From Cytophagales bacterium (GTDB taxonomy: Bacteria > Bacteroidota > Bacteroidia > Cytophagales > UBA9547): a DNA stretch of 12,903 nucleotides. The translations under genes and the position numbers were made by a program. The stretch spans positions 1 through 12,903 of the forward strand of contig JANYCH010000264.1 in NCBI GenBank assembly GCA_025360395.1. Reading direction: 5' to 3'. Positions within the stretch are counted from its first letter, which is position 1. The number at the start of each line of letters is the position of its first letter. Shown here one piece after another: positions 6,624-12,903 of this stretch. The notes under the pieces are model-generated. The model had not been told where the DNA came from. It saw nothing but the letters and a program-made list of their open reading frames with translations, and searched no databases.

Positions 6624-7694
6624 ATGAAAGCAATTTTATTGAGTGCAATACTCAATTTATTGGTATGTATAAACATATATGCCAACTTAGAAGTCGATTC
6701 CTTAAAAATTGATAAATGTAGCTGCAAACAAGACTTAACTCCTTCCGGCATTATGATAAGTCATGTCCACTTGAAAAACCAAGTTATGGTTTCTTACCGC
6801 TTTATGTCCATGCAAATGTCAGGAATGCTGTACGGATCTACCAAGGTCGACAATGATTTAATATTCCAGAAGTATCTCATGTCATCAAACAATATGAGAA
6901 TGGATATGCACATGTTAATGGCCATGTATGGGATTTCAAATAGGCTAACAGCGATGGGGATGTTGAATTACAATGTTTTGTCAATGGATATGAGCATGTT
7001 GGAAGGTACTTCTCATTCACATTCTATGGCAGGAATGGATATGCAAACTAATGAGATGGATATGAAACTAAAAACTTCAGGTTTTAGTGATATCAGGTTG
7101 CATTTGCTTTATAGTATCCTTAATAATATACAACACCATATTCTTGTATCTGGTGGTATAAGCATTCCTGCTGGAAATATATATTTAAAAGGAAATGATA
7201 AAAGCATGTATCCGGGCCAAAGGATTCCTTATTCAATGCAATTAGGTTCAGGAACATGGGATATTTTGCCTTGTGTTAATTACCTGCATCGAAATAATAA
7301 GATTTCATGGAGTACGCAACTAAGCGCAGTACTCAGAACGGGATACAATTCATTAGGGTATAAATTAGGGAACGAAATTGCAACCAATAATTGGATCTCA
7401 TTTTTATGGTTGCGTTCCTTTTCCACTTCGGTAAGAATCGAAGGAACATTGGCAGATCACATTGACGGCAGGGACAAAATTCTCTACTTATTCAATGAAC
7501 CATCTTGTAACCCACTTAATTATGGTGGCCGCAAACTGATTGGATTTGCAGGAGCTTCTTACAATTTTACCAAAGGAATCTTATTCGGTAACAAATTGGG
7601 GATTGAGTATGGGATTCCTATTTATCAAAATTTCAATGGTGTTCAATTGGCTTTGAACAATACCATTAATGCATCCTGGTCATATATGTTTTAA
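6624..7694 (+). CDS. Met/His-rich outer-membrane beta-barrel (putative metal transporter)
   Basis: The 356-residue protein has a signal peptide (MKAILLSAILNLLVCINIYA, cleavage near residue 20), a CxC pair (Cys32, Cys34), and then alternating amphipathic strands ending in SWSYMF. The terminal aromatic Phe is usual for outer-membrane barrels. Residues 44-147 contain 23 methionines, many spaced MxM (FMSMQMSGM, MRMDMHMLMAM, MDMSM), plus the loop HSHSMAGMDM. Met and His arrays of this sort are typical of Cu(I)/Cu(II)-binding proteins. The QVMVSYRFM pattern resembles barrel proteins annotated only as 'transporter' that occur near copper genes. Downstream, the first MbnP gene begins ten bases after the stop, so they are probably cotranscribed. 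I infer copper passage or sensing at the outer membrane; this is not shown by the sequence. Confidence 0.75.
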   Translation: MKAILLSAILNLLVCINIYANLEVDSLKIDKCSCKQDLTPSGIMISHVHLKNQVMVSYRFMSMQMSGMLYGSTKVDNDLIFQKYLMSSNNMRMDMHMLMAMYGISNRLTAMGMLNYNVLSMDMSMLEGTSHSHSMAGMDMQTNEMDMKLKTSGFSDIRLHLLYSILNNIQHHILVSGGISIPAGNIYLKGNDKSMYPGQRIPYSMQLGSGTWDILPCVNYLHRNNKISWSTQLSAVLRTGYNSLGYKLGNEIATNNWISFLWLRSFSTSVRIEGTLADHIDGRDKILYLFNEPSCNPLNYGGRKLIGFAGASYNFTKGILFGNKLGIEYGIPIYQNFNGVQLALNNTINASWSYMF

Positions 7695-7704
7695 ATTAAA
7701 AAAA

Positions 7705-8508
7705 ATGAAAAGCAATTTCAAATTAGTTAATCTTATCGTTATCACTGTTTTTTTGAATATCTTATTTATAAGCTGTAAGAAAAAAAGTGACCCCGCACCT
7801 GAAGAATCTGGTGCTGCAGAAAATGTCCCAATGGGGAGGTTGTCTTTGCATTTACATAATTACATTGAAAACACAGAAGTAGACGCTTATAACATAACTT
7901 ATACGACTTCCGATGGAAGGAAAATTTCGCTGGATTTAGGTCAACTGTATTTATCAAACATTCAATTGATCAAACTGGATGGTTCCGTTTATACTATTCC
8001 AAATGCCATTGTATTAAAAAAACAAGAATTTGAGACTTATCAGGTTGCTGATGTTCCAGTAGGTAATTATAAAACTGTAAGGTTTAATATCGGTTTTGAC
8101 CAGGCAACAAATCAAAAACTGCCATCTGGTACCGTAGATCTGTTTAATACACCTAATATGTGGTTTTCAAGCACTGCGCAACCAAATGGCTATGTGTTTT
8201 TCAATTTTCAAGGCAAAATCGATACCACTTCAAATGCAAACGGAACGGCCGGACAAATGCAACCATTTAAATACATGATCGGGACCAATTCTAATCTAAG
8301 ACAGAAAACCATGCCGGATAAGAATTTTACCATTTCACCTAATCAAAACCAGTTCCTTCATTTGCAGATAGATTATTCCAAAATTTTCAATGGTATACAG
8401 CTAAATAATCCTGGAAATCTTTCTGTTGCTAGTACTGATGACAATGCTTCTGTACTGGCAAATAAAATTGCCAATAACATTCCCTCACTTTTTATTTATG
8501 AAGAATAA
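7705..8508 (+). CDS. MbnP-family lipoprotein, first copy
   Basis: The 267-residue lipoprotein starts at 7705, because the segment from there is a proper lipoprotein signal (MKSNFKLVNLIVITVFLNIL, Cys24, then KKK). The in-frame ATG at 7669 lies inside the barrel gene. MbnP-family features are LYLSNIQLIKLDGS, VADVPVGNYKTVRFNIGFDQ, and NMWF...NGYVFFNFQG. Trp153 is the only tryptophan of the protein and lies where MbnP proteins carry the Trp that MbnH converts to kynurenine. Differences from the second copy are His49 and His51 in an early LHLH strand, and Met191 (KYMIG) where the second copy has His179 (YHIS). His219 (LHLQ) is shared. Likely role is copper binding at a periplasmic or outer-membrane surface. 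Confidence 0.85.
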   Translation: MKSNFKLVNLIVITVFLNILFISCKKKSDPAPEESGAAENVPMGRLSLHLHNYIENTEVDAYNITYTTSDGRKISLDLGQLYLSNIQLIKLDGSVYTIPNAIVLKKQEFETYQVADVPVGNYKTVRFNIGFDQATNQKLPSGTVDLFNTPNMWFSSTAQPNGYVFFNFQGKIDTTSNANGTAGQMQPFKYMIGTNSNLRQKTMPDKNFTISPNQNQFLHLQIDYSKIFNGIQLNNPGNLSVASTDDNASVLANKIANNIPSLFIYEE

Positions 8509-8899
8509 GGAAGTCTCGACAATGATTGTTATCACAGGATTATTTATACTTAATTGCTGTACTTACAATAAGATGAAGATGATCAAAATAGACTGTCATA
8601 CACCTGATTCTGCAAAGTTTTCGGCACATGTATTGCCTGTTCTGATCCTGAATTGTGCAAACCAAAATTGTCATTCCGGAAACTCACCTTCCGGGAAATT
8701 AAACCTTGAAGCTGCTGTTGCCTACAAAAGTTTAACCGATAAAAAGGCCGGATATATTGATACCCTCAATCCGAAGTATAGTGTTTTATATAGTTCAATG
8801 GTTTCCAGTTCTAATCCTATGCCTCCCTCAGGAAAGCTAGACGATTGTTCGCTTGAAATAATTGAAAAATGGATGCAACAAAAGGCAAAAAATAACTAG
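8498..8899 (+). CDS. Small c-type cytochrome lipoprotein (CX4CH)
   Basis: This 133-residue protein has an N-terminal lipoprotein signal (MKNKEVSTMIVITGLFILN, Cys20-Cys21) and one heme attachment site of the unusual form CANQNCH (Cys53, Cys58, His59). NPMPPSG with Met108 is a likely axial ligand, and Cys117 is a further free thiol. VLILNCANQNCHSG...GKLNLE matches short Bacteroidota cytochrome domains in which CX4CH replaces CX2CH. The ATG at 8498 overlaps the MbnP stop by 11 bases and supplies the positive n-region. A second ATG at 8522 has a better ribosome-binding site (AGGAAG) but would leave the signal without a positive charge. It may pass electrons to or from the MbnH-like enzyme; this is inferred from the neighbourhood. 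Confidence 0.75.
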   Translation: MKNKEVSTMIVITGLFILNCCTYNKMKMIKIDCHTPDSAKFSAHVLPVLILNCANQNCHSGNSPSGKLNLEAAVAYKSLTDKKAGYIDTLNPKYSVLYSSMVSSSNPMPPSGKLDDCSLEIIEKWMQQKAKNN

Positions 8900-8949
8900 T
8901 GAGGGCACCCATTTGCAAAATATTGATCTTTTAATATTGCTATAATTTG

Positions 8950-8971
8950 GCAACTGGCTATTGATAGTTGC
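8950..8971 (+). other. Weak hairpin between cytochrome and propeller genes
   Basis: GCAACT (8950-8955) and AGTTGC (8966-8971) form a 6-bp stem with a ten-base loop, about 50 bases after the cytochrome stop. No T tract follows, so termination is doubtful. The 147-base gap and the long AT-rich run before 9047 suggest that the propeller gene may have its own promoter, but none matches the consensus. Confidence 0.3.
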
Positions 8972-9046
8972 TTCGTATCATATAAACAAAGACTATATCA
9001 CACAGAATTTTTAAATTCATCACATGTACTATTAAATTATAACATC

Positions 9047-11170
9047 ATGATTCATCATATAATTACCAAATCAGCATTAAAATTATTGCCAGTTCTTATT
9101 TTCATTAATACCCAAAGTATCGCCCATTTTGGTTCAAAAGGACCTTTCGGTGGTGGTGTTAGTTGTGTTGCAGTGAACGACTCGGTTGTCTATTTCGGGA
9201 CATTTACCGGAGGAGTTTTTCAAAGTATAAATTCCAAATTGGTAGCCTGGTCACCCAGGTCCGTGGGATTAAAAAGTGGAAAAATAACCGCATTGGCACA
9301 TACCGGTAAATATTTATTTGCGGGAACTGCAGACAGTGGTGTTTTCGTCTTTAATGGTTATGCAGGTTCTGACAGGTATTGGTTAAAAAAGAACAAGGGC
9401 TTAAGCAACCTTCAAATTACATCTTTAGTAGCTCTGGATAGTGCTACTGTTTTGGTTGGAACCAATGGAGGCGGAATTTTTAAAACCACAGACCGAGGAA
9501 ACACTTGGTTCGCTGTTAATAATGCGATCCTTCACCACTTTGAAATATCAGCCATTATAAAAGCTGGTGACAGAGTTGTACATGCCTCAATTGATGGTGG
9601 TGTCTATGCCACAGATGACAAGGGAGCTTCATGGATTGATTTCAATGATGAACAAACTGATGACATAACAGTTTCAGCACTTTCTTACAATTCTGCAACG
9701 AATGAGATCTTGCTGGCTAACAGGGATGGACTTTTCATAACAGATTCTGCCAGCAGCGACAATACCCCAAACTATGGATTAGTGGAATCGGGCTTGCCTT
9801 CAGGTATTACAATTTCAAGTATTTCTAATGATGGCGCACATTGGTATTTAGTTACGGACAAAGGATTATTTGCTTCTTCGGTTAACAACATCAATTGGAT
9901 CAAATCAAATACCGGTATGATAACTGATGCTACCTTACTTGTTCCCTTTAGAAATAACTTTATCTTGGGTACAGCCCATAATGGTGTCGTGAAGACATTA
10001 TCTTTTCCTTACATCTGGACTAACGTAGCAACAGGTTTCAATAATCTTAAAACTTATTCTATTACAACTGGAGGAAACTTTTTAGTGGTAGCAGCTACTG
10101 AAAAGGGTGTATTTATAAGTAAAGATTTAGCCGCTTCTTACAGCGCTTCAAATAAGGGATTGACAGATAGTTTGAATGTGAACGACATAGCTTATGGAGA
10201 AAACCGTTTATTGGCTGCCACTAAAAATGCCGGTGCGTTTTTTAGCCTTGATTCTGGTAGTACCTGGACGGCTGTAAATAATGGTATTCCTAATCTTGAG
10301 GTTAAAAAAGTATATATCTCTAATGGTATCAAATATGCAGTTCTATCCAATAACCTCATCTTTTCAGCACCTCTCAATTCAGACCAATGGACTGCTATTC
10401 AAAACGGACTACCAACCGGGGTAATTATTTCTTCTCTCGCTTTTTATGGCAATAAGCTTATATTAGGAACAGACAAAGGAATTTACACTAAACAGTTTTC
10501 AGTTACTATCTGGTCTGTGGCCAATACCAATTTATCAAATCTTAATGTAACGTCTGTTACTTCATGGGGAACCAAAATTTATGCAGGTACCATGGGTTCA
10601 GGTGTATTTATGTCTGATACTGGATCAGTAAACTGGACGCCTACCTCTAAAACTTCTATAGCACATACGGTTACAATGGGATTAAATGGAGATTACATAC
10701 AAGATATGGCGAGTTATGCAGGCTATGTGTATGCTAGTTACAAAGGTGGACTTTTGGCAACATCGGACAATGGTGCTACCTGGATTGCCGGAGGAAATCA
10801 ATTTAACCTTCCAAGTTATACTGATGTAAACAAAATATCTTTTGTAACCACTAGGGTATTTGTAACTACCCAAAATAATTCTTTATATTCCAACTCATTG
10901 TCGGAACTTCCAGTCATTGCCGGTTTAAATGAGGAAATATGGGCCAAGGCGAAGGGCTCTTTGTCCGTCGTACCAAATCCAAATAATGGGAATTTTTATG
11001 TTTCTTCAGTTTCTCCAATTTTACAACTTTCTATTTATGACGCTTCTGGTGTACTTGTGAAAGAAGGCAATGGGGAAAGTGTTTTTAATTTAGTTTTTCC
11101 TAAAGGGATATATTTTGTTAAGGCTAAAACAGAGAATGGCCTTATTTCTCAGAAATTTATCGTTGAATAA
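9047..11170 (+). CDS. T9SS-secreted beta-propeller protein
   Basis: The 707-residue protein has a signal peptide (cleavage after SIA, residue 26) and then about 600 residues of short beta-strand repeats. Four Asp-box motifs (S/T-x-D-x-G-x-T-W) lie near residues 147-155, 188-196, 400-407 and 571-579 (TDRGNTW, TDDKGASW, DSGSTW, SDNGATW), as in BNR/YCF48-like propellers. Two segments are clearly related: GLPSGITISSISNDG...VTDKGLF and GLPTGVIISSLAFYG...GTDKGIY. Residues about 638-707 form a type A T9SS sorting domain (VVPNPNNGNFYVSS, LSIYDASG, PKGIYFVKAKT, QKFIVE). The product should be exported to the cell surface or medium. No catalytic site is recognised, so it may bind a ligand or partner. 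It sits between cytochrome and second MbnP, closed by its own terminator. Confidence 0.88.
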   Translation: MIHHIITKSALKLLPVLIFINTQSIAHFGSKGPFGGGVSCVAVNDSVVYFGTFTGGVFQSINSKLVAWSPRSVGLKSGKITALAHTGKYLFAGTADSGVFVFNGYAGSDRYWLKKNKGLSNLQITSLVALDSATVLVGTNGGGIFKTTDRGNTWFAVNNAILHHFEISAIIKAGDRVVHASIDGGVYATDDKGASWIDFNDEQTDDITVSALSYNSATNEILLANRDGLFITDSASSDNTPNYGLVESGLPSGITISSISNDGAHWYLVTDKGLFASSVNNINWIKSNTGMITDATLLVPFRNNFILGTAHNGVVKTLSFPYIWTNVATGFNNLKTYSITTGGNFLVVAATEKGVFISKDLAASYSASNKGLTDSLNVNDIAYGENRLLAATKNAGAFFSLDSGSTWTAVNNGIPNLEVKKVYISNGIKYAVLSNNLIFSAPLNSDQWTAIQNGLPTGVIISSLAFYGNKLILGTDKGIYTKQFSVTIWSVANTNLSNLNVTSVTSWGTKIYAGTMGSGVFMSDTGSVNWTPTSKTSIAHTVTMGLNGDYIQDMASYAGYVYASYKGGLLATSDNGATWIAGGNQFNLPSYTDVNKISFVTTRVFVTTQNNSLYSNSLSELPVIAGLNEEIWAKAKGSLSVVPNPNNGNFYVSSVSPILQLSIYDASGVLVKEGNGESVFNLVFPKGIYFVKAKTENGLISQKFIVE

Positions 11171-11177
11171 AAAATCT

Positions 11178-11209
11178 GTTGTGGGAGAAAATTTTCCCAC
11201 AACTTTTTT
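11178..11209 (+). terminator. Intrinsic terminator after the propeller gene
   Basis: GTTGTGGGA (11178-11186) pairs perfectly with TCCCACAAC (11195-11203) and runs into TTTTTT at 11204-11209. It lies seven bases after the propeller stop codon. It separates the first half of the cluster from the MbnP-MbnH pair, which must then have its own promoter within 11210-11267. Confidence 0.88.
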
Positions 11210-11267
11210 AGGACTACTTTGTTATTTGTTTTTCGTTTAAATAAAAGTCTTGTAAAAGACAAGCTGA

Positions 11268-12050
11268 ATGAAGAAGGCACTATTTAGTATTTCGATGATA
11301 ATCCTTTTGTTCTTTTCGTGCAAAAAACAAGGCATAAAAAGTAACAACCAGGATGCCGTTCCCCCAATTAATCCACCACCTTCAGCTGGAACTGTTTCCG
11401 TTCAATTTCAAACACTATTCAATTCTATCCCATTTGTATATGATAAAGACTACATAAATTCCTCAGGAGAAACATTTCAAATTAATTACTTTAAATTCTA
11501 CGTCAGCAACATTGCCCTTACCAATTCAGTTGGAAATAAAATAGAAATCCCAAATACTTACTTTTTGTTAAAACCAGATATGAATAGTTTCCAAGTGGAA
11601 AATATTCCGATTGGATCGTATAGTAATATTAGTTTTCTAATTGGTGTTGATAGTTTACATAATGTTTCCGGTGTACAAAAGGGTGCTTTAGATCCCGCAA
11701 ATGCTTTAGACATGTTTTGGAATTGGAACACGGGTTATGTTTTTTTAATGCTGAACGGGACCTCACCTGCTTCAACAGAAAATGGGCATATTTTCGAATA
11801 CCATATTTCAGGATTTAAGAAAAATAATTTTGCCCTTCAAACAATCACAAGTAACCTCAACCCAATTTTAGAAGTTTCTACGAATACCAATCCTATTCTT
11901 CACTATTCTATAGAACTGTCTGAATTTTTCAAAAATCCACAGGATATTTCTATAATGAAAATGGCAAATGTAACGAGTCCGGGGATTGATGCTTCTTTGA
12001 TTTCAAAAAACTATCAGGACATGTTTCAATTACAATCAATTGAAAAGTAA
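11268..12050 (+). CDS. MbnP-family lipoprotein, second copy
   Basis: The 260-residue lipoprotein has the signal MKKALFSISMIILLFFS followed by Cys18-Lys-Lys. It is a textbook MbnP member: FKFYVSNIALTNSVGNKIEI, then FQVENIPIGSYSNISFLIGV, LDPANALDMFWNWNTGYVFL, FEYHISGF, and LHYSIEL. Its only tryptophans, Trp151 and Trp153, lie in the MFWNWNTGYVF block, the expected site of kynurenine formation. Candidate metal ligands are His179 and His212. The early LHLH histidines of the first copy are absent (VQFQ here). The following MbnH-like gene begins at TAATG on this stop codon, so the two are translationally coupled. This is therefore the likely direct partner and substrate of that enzyme. Product location would be periplasm or outer membrane. 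Confidence 0.92.
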   Translation: MKKALFSISMIILLFFSCKKQGIKSNNQDAVPPINPPPSAGTVSVQFQTLFNSIPFVYDKDYINSSGETFQINYFKFYVSNIALTNSVGNKIEIPNTYFLLKPDMNSFQVENIPIGSYSNISFLIGVDSLHNVSGVQKGALDPANALDMFWNWNTGYVFLMLNGTSPASTENGHIFEYHISGFKKNNFALQTITSNLNPILEVSTNTNPILHYSIELSEFFKNPQDISIMKMANVTSPGIDASLISKNYQDMFQLQSIEK

Positions 12051-12903
12051 TGACTTGCTTAAAGATCTATAAATCTTTCTCTTTTGGAATAGCACTATCT
12101 GCAATTGGTATGGTCATGCTTTTAGGGTGCAAAAAAACCAAAGAAGAGCCCCAAAATATTTCAAAGCCAAATGAAATTCAGTCCAATGAATTTTTTCAAT
12201 ATCCATCTTATTTCCCGGCACCTGTTTATGATTTCAGCCAAAACCCTTTAACGAAAGATAAAATAGCACTTGGTAAAATGTTATTTTATGATCCAATACT
12301 TTCTGCTGACAGTACCATTGCATGTGCAAATTGCCATCAACCTTTTGGAGCATTCTCGCATATTTCGCATTCCCTTAGTCATGGAATTAAGAGACAATTT
12401 GGGATCCGAAATGCACCAGGGCTGTTTAACCTTGCATGGATGCCAAATTACATGCTCGATGGAGGTATAACACATTTAGATTTGCAACCTTTGGCACCTA
12501 TTGAGAATCCTGTTGAGATGGGAGATAATTTACCAAATGTTCTTATGAAACTTAATCGTGATACTACTTACAGCAAGAAATTTAAAATTGCCTGGAATGT
12601 TGATATTATAGGATCTGAACATTTATTAAAATCATTATCACAATTTATGCTTACCATAGTTTCCTGTAATAGTAAATATGATATGTATAAAACTGGCAAG
12701 GGGACTTTAACACAAAGAGAACTCGATGGAATGCTTTTAGTTCAGCAAAATTGCTCCCCATGCCATGGAGGAGAACTTTTTACAGACTTTAGTATCAGAA
12801 ACGTAGGTCTAGATTCAAATGCAGGGGTTACATCTGACCTAGGTCTCGAAAGAATTACAGGAAGAAAGGAGGACAGGCGAAAGTTCCGTTCTCCGAGTCT
12901 TCG
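12050..12903 (+). CDS. MbnH-like diheme cytochrome c peroxidase (partial, 3' end outside window)
   Basis: The frame is open to the window edge and gives 284 residues. A lipoprotein signal is present (MTCLKIYKSFSFGIALSAIG ... LLGC, Cys27). Two heme c sites, CANCH (92-96) and CSPCH (235-239), are spaced as in the MauG/bCcP family. Other family blocks are LGKMLFYDPILS, LSHGIKRQFGIRNAPGLFNLAW, DLQPLAPIENPVEM and TDFSIRNVGLD. MbnH uses its two hemes to oxidise a Trp of MbnP to kynurenine, and the TAATG overlap with the second MbnP gene fits this. At 135-139 the sequence is MLDGG, where, from memory, this family usually has WDGG or WDGR; here Leu136 replaces Trp. The C-terminal part, with the remaining axial ligand of the second heme region, is not visible. 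The frame was read directly from sequence and has no stop. Confidence 0.92.
   Translation, partial: MTCLKIYKSFSFGIALSAIGMVMLLGCKKTKEEPQNISKPNEIQSNEFFQYPSYFPAPVYDFSQNPLTKDKIALGKMLFYDPILSADSTIACANCHQPFGAFSHISHSLSHGIKRQFGIRNAPGLFNLAWMPNYMLDGGITHLDLQPLAPIENPVEMGDNLPNVLMKLNRDTTYSKKFKIAWNVDIIGSEHLLKSLSQFMLTIVSCNSKYDMYKTGKGTLTQRELDGMLLVQQNCSPCHGGELFTDFSIRNVGLDSNAGVTSDLGLERITGRKEDRRKFRSPSL

Noticed and set aside
7669..7704. Upstream in-frame ATG of the first MbnP
   Set aside because: It would put 12 residues in front of a proper lipoprotein signal and start inside the barrel gene.
6420..11267. Search for a methanobactin (MbnA-like) precursor near the MbnP genes
   Set aside because: The intergenic stretches 6420-6623, 8900-9046 and 11171-11267 contain no short Cys-containing leader-core frame, and no MbnB or MbnC is in view.
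12270..12475. Two frames of 64-66 codons on both strands near the window end
   Set aside because: They lie within the well supported diheme peroxidase frame, which is open from 12050 to the window edge.
1..12903. tRNA, rRNA, CRISPR arrays, riboswitches and complete insertion sequences
   Set aside because: No cloverleaf, spaced direct repeats, transposase gene or paired terminal inverted repeats could be found by reading both strands.

Overview
The window is AT-rich DNA from a member of the Bacteroidota. The evidence is a protein ending in a type IX secretion (T9SS) C-terminal sorting domain, several Bacteroidota-style lipoproteins (hydrophobic stretch, Ser-Cys, then lysines), mostly absent Shine-Dalgarno sequences, and one promoter matching the Bacteroidota TTTG/TAnnTTTG pattern. 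The genus cannot be read from the sequence.

Left part (1-6050) is a mixed housekeeping region. A strong terminator (41-75) closes an unseen upstream gene. It is followed by a HI0933/PP_4765-like flavoprotein (126-1328, +), which converges on and overlaps a 93-codon hypothetical gene (1299-1580, -). Next are a very small exported Lys/Thr-rich protein (1722-1880, -) with a perfect terminator, and two separate cation/proton antiporters, both on the minus strand: an NhaP2/CvrA-like K+/H+ antiporter with a C-terminal RCK_C domain (1935-3389) and a CPA1 Na+/H+ antiporter (3788-5371). The second is visibly GC-richer than its surroundings. The stretch 5372-6050 has no convincing gene. It holds short open frames that look like remnants and a small GC-rich patch.

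Right part (6051 to the end, all +) is a metal-handling cluster, most likely for copper. In order it contains: a small membrane-anchored protein with an HCNGKCY motif behind a canonical Bacteroidota promoter; a Met/His-rich outer-membrane beta-barrel; a first MbnP-family lipoprotein; a small c-type cytochrome lipoprotein with a CX4CH heme site; a 707-residue T9SS-secreted beta-propeller; a terminator; a second MbnP-family lipoprotein; and, overlapping it by one base (TAATG), a diheme MbnH/cytochrome c peroxidase-like lipoprotein that runs off the window. In methanotrophs MbnH oxidises a tryptophan of MbnP to kynurenine, and MbnP binds copper. Here the same pair occurs with an extra, divergent MbnP, and no methanobactin precursor is visible. 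The likely theme is capture or handling of copper at the outer membrane and cell surface. The division of labour between the two MbnP paralogues and the role of the secreted propeller are open and are the most interesting points of the window.
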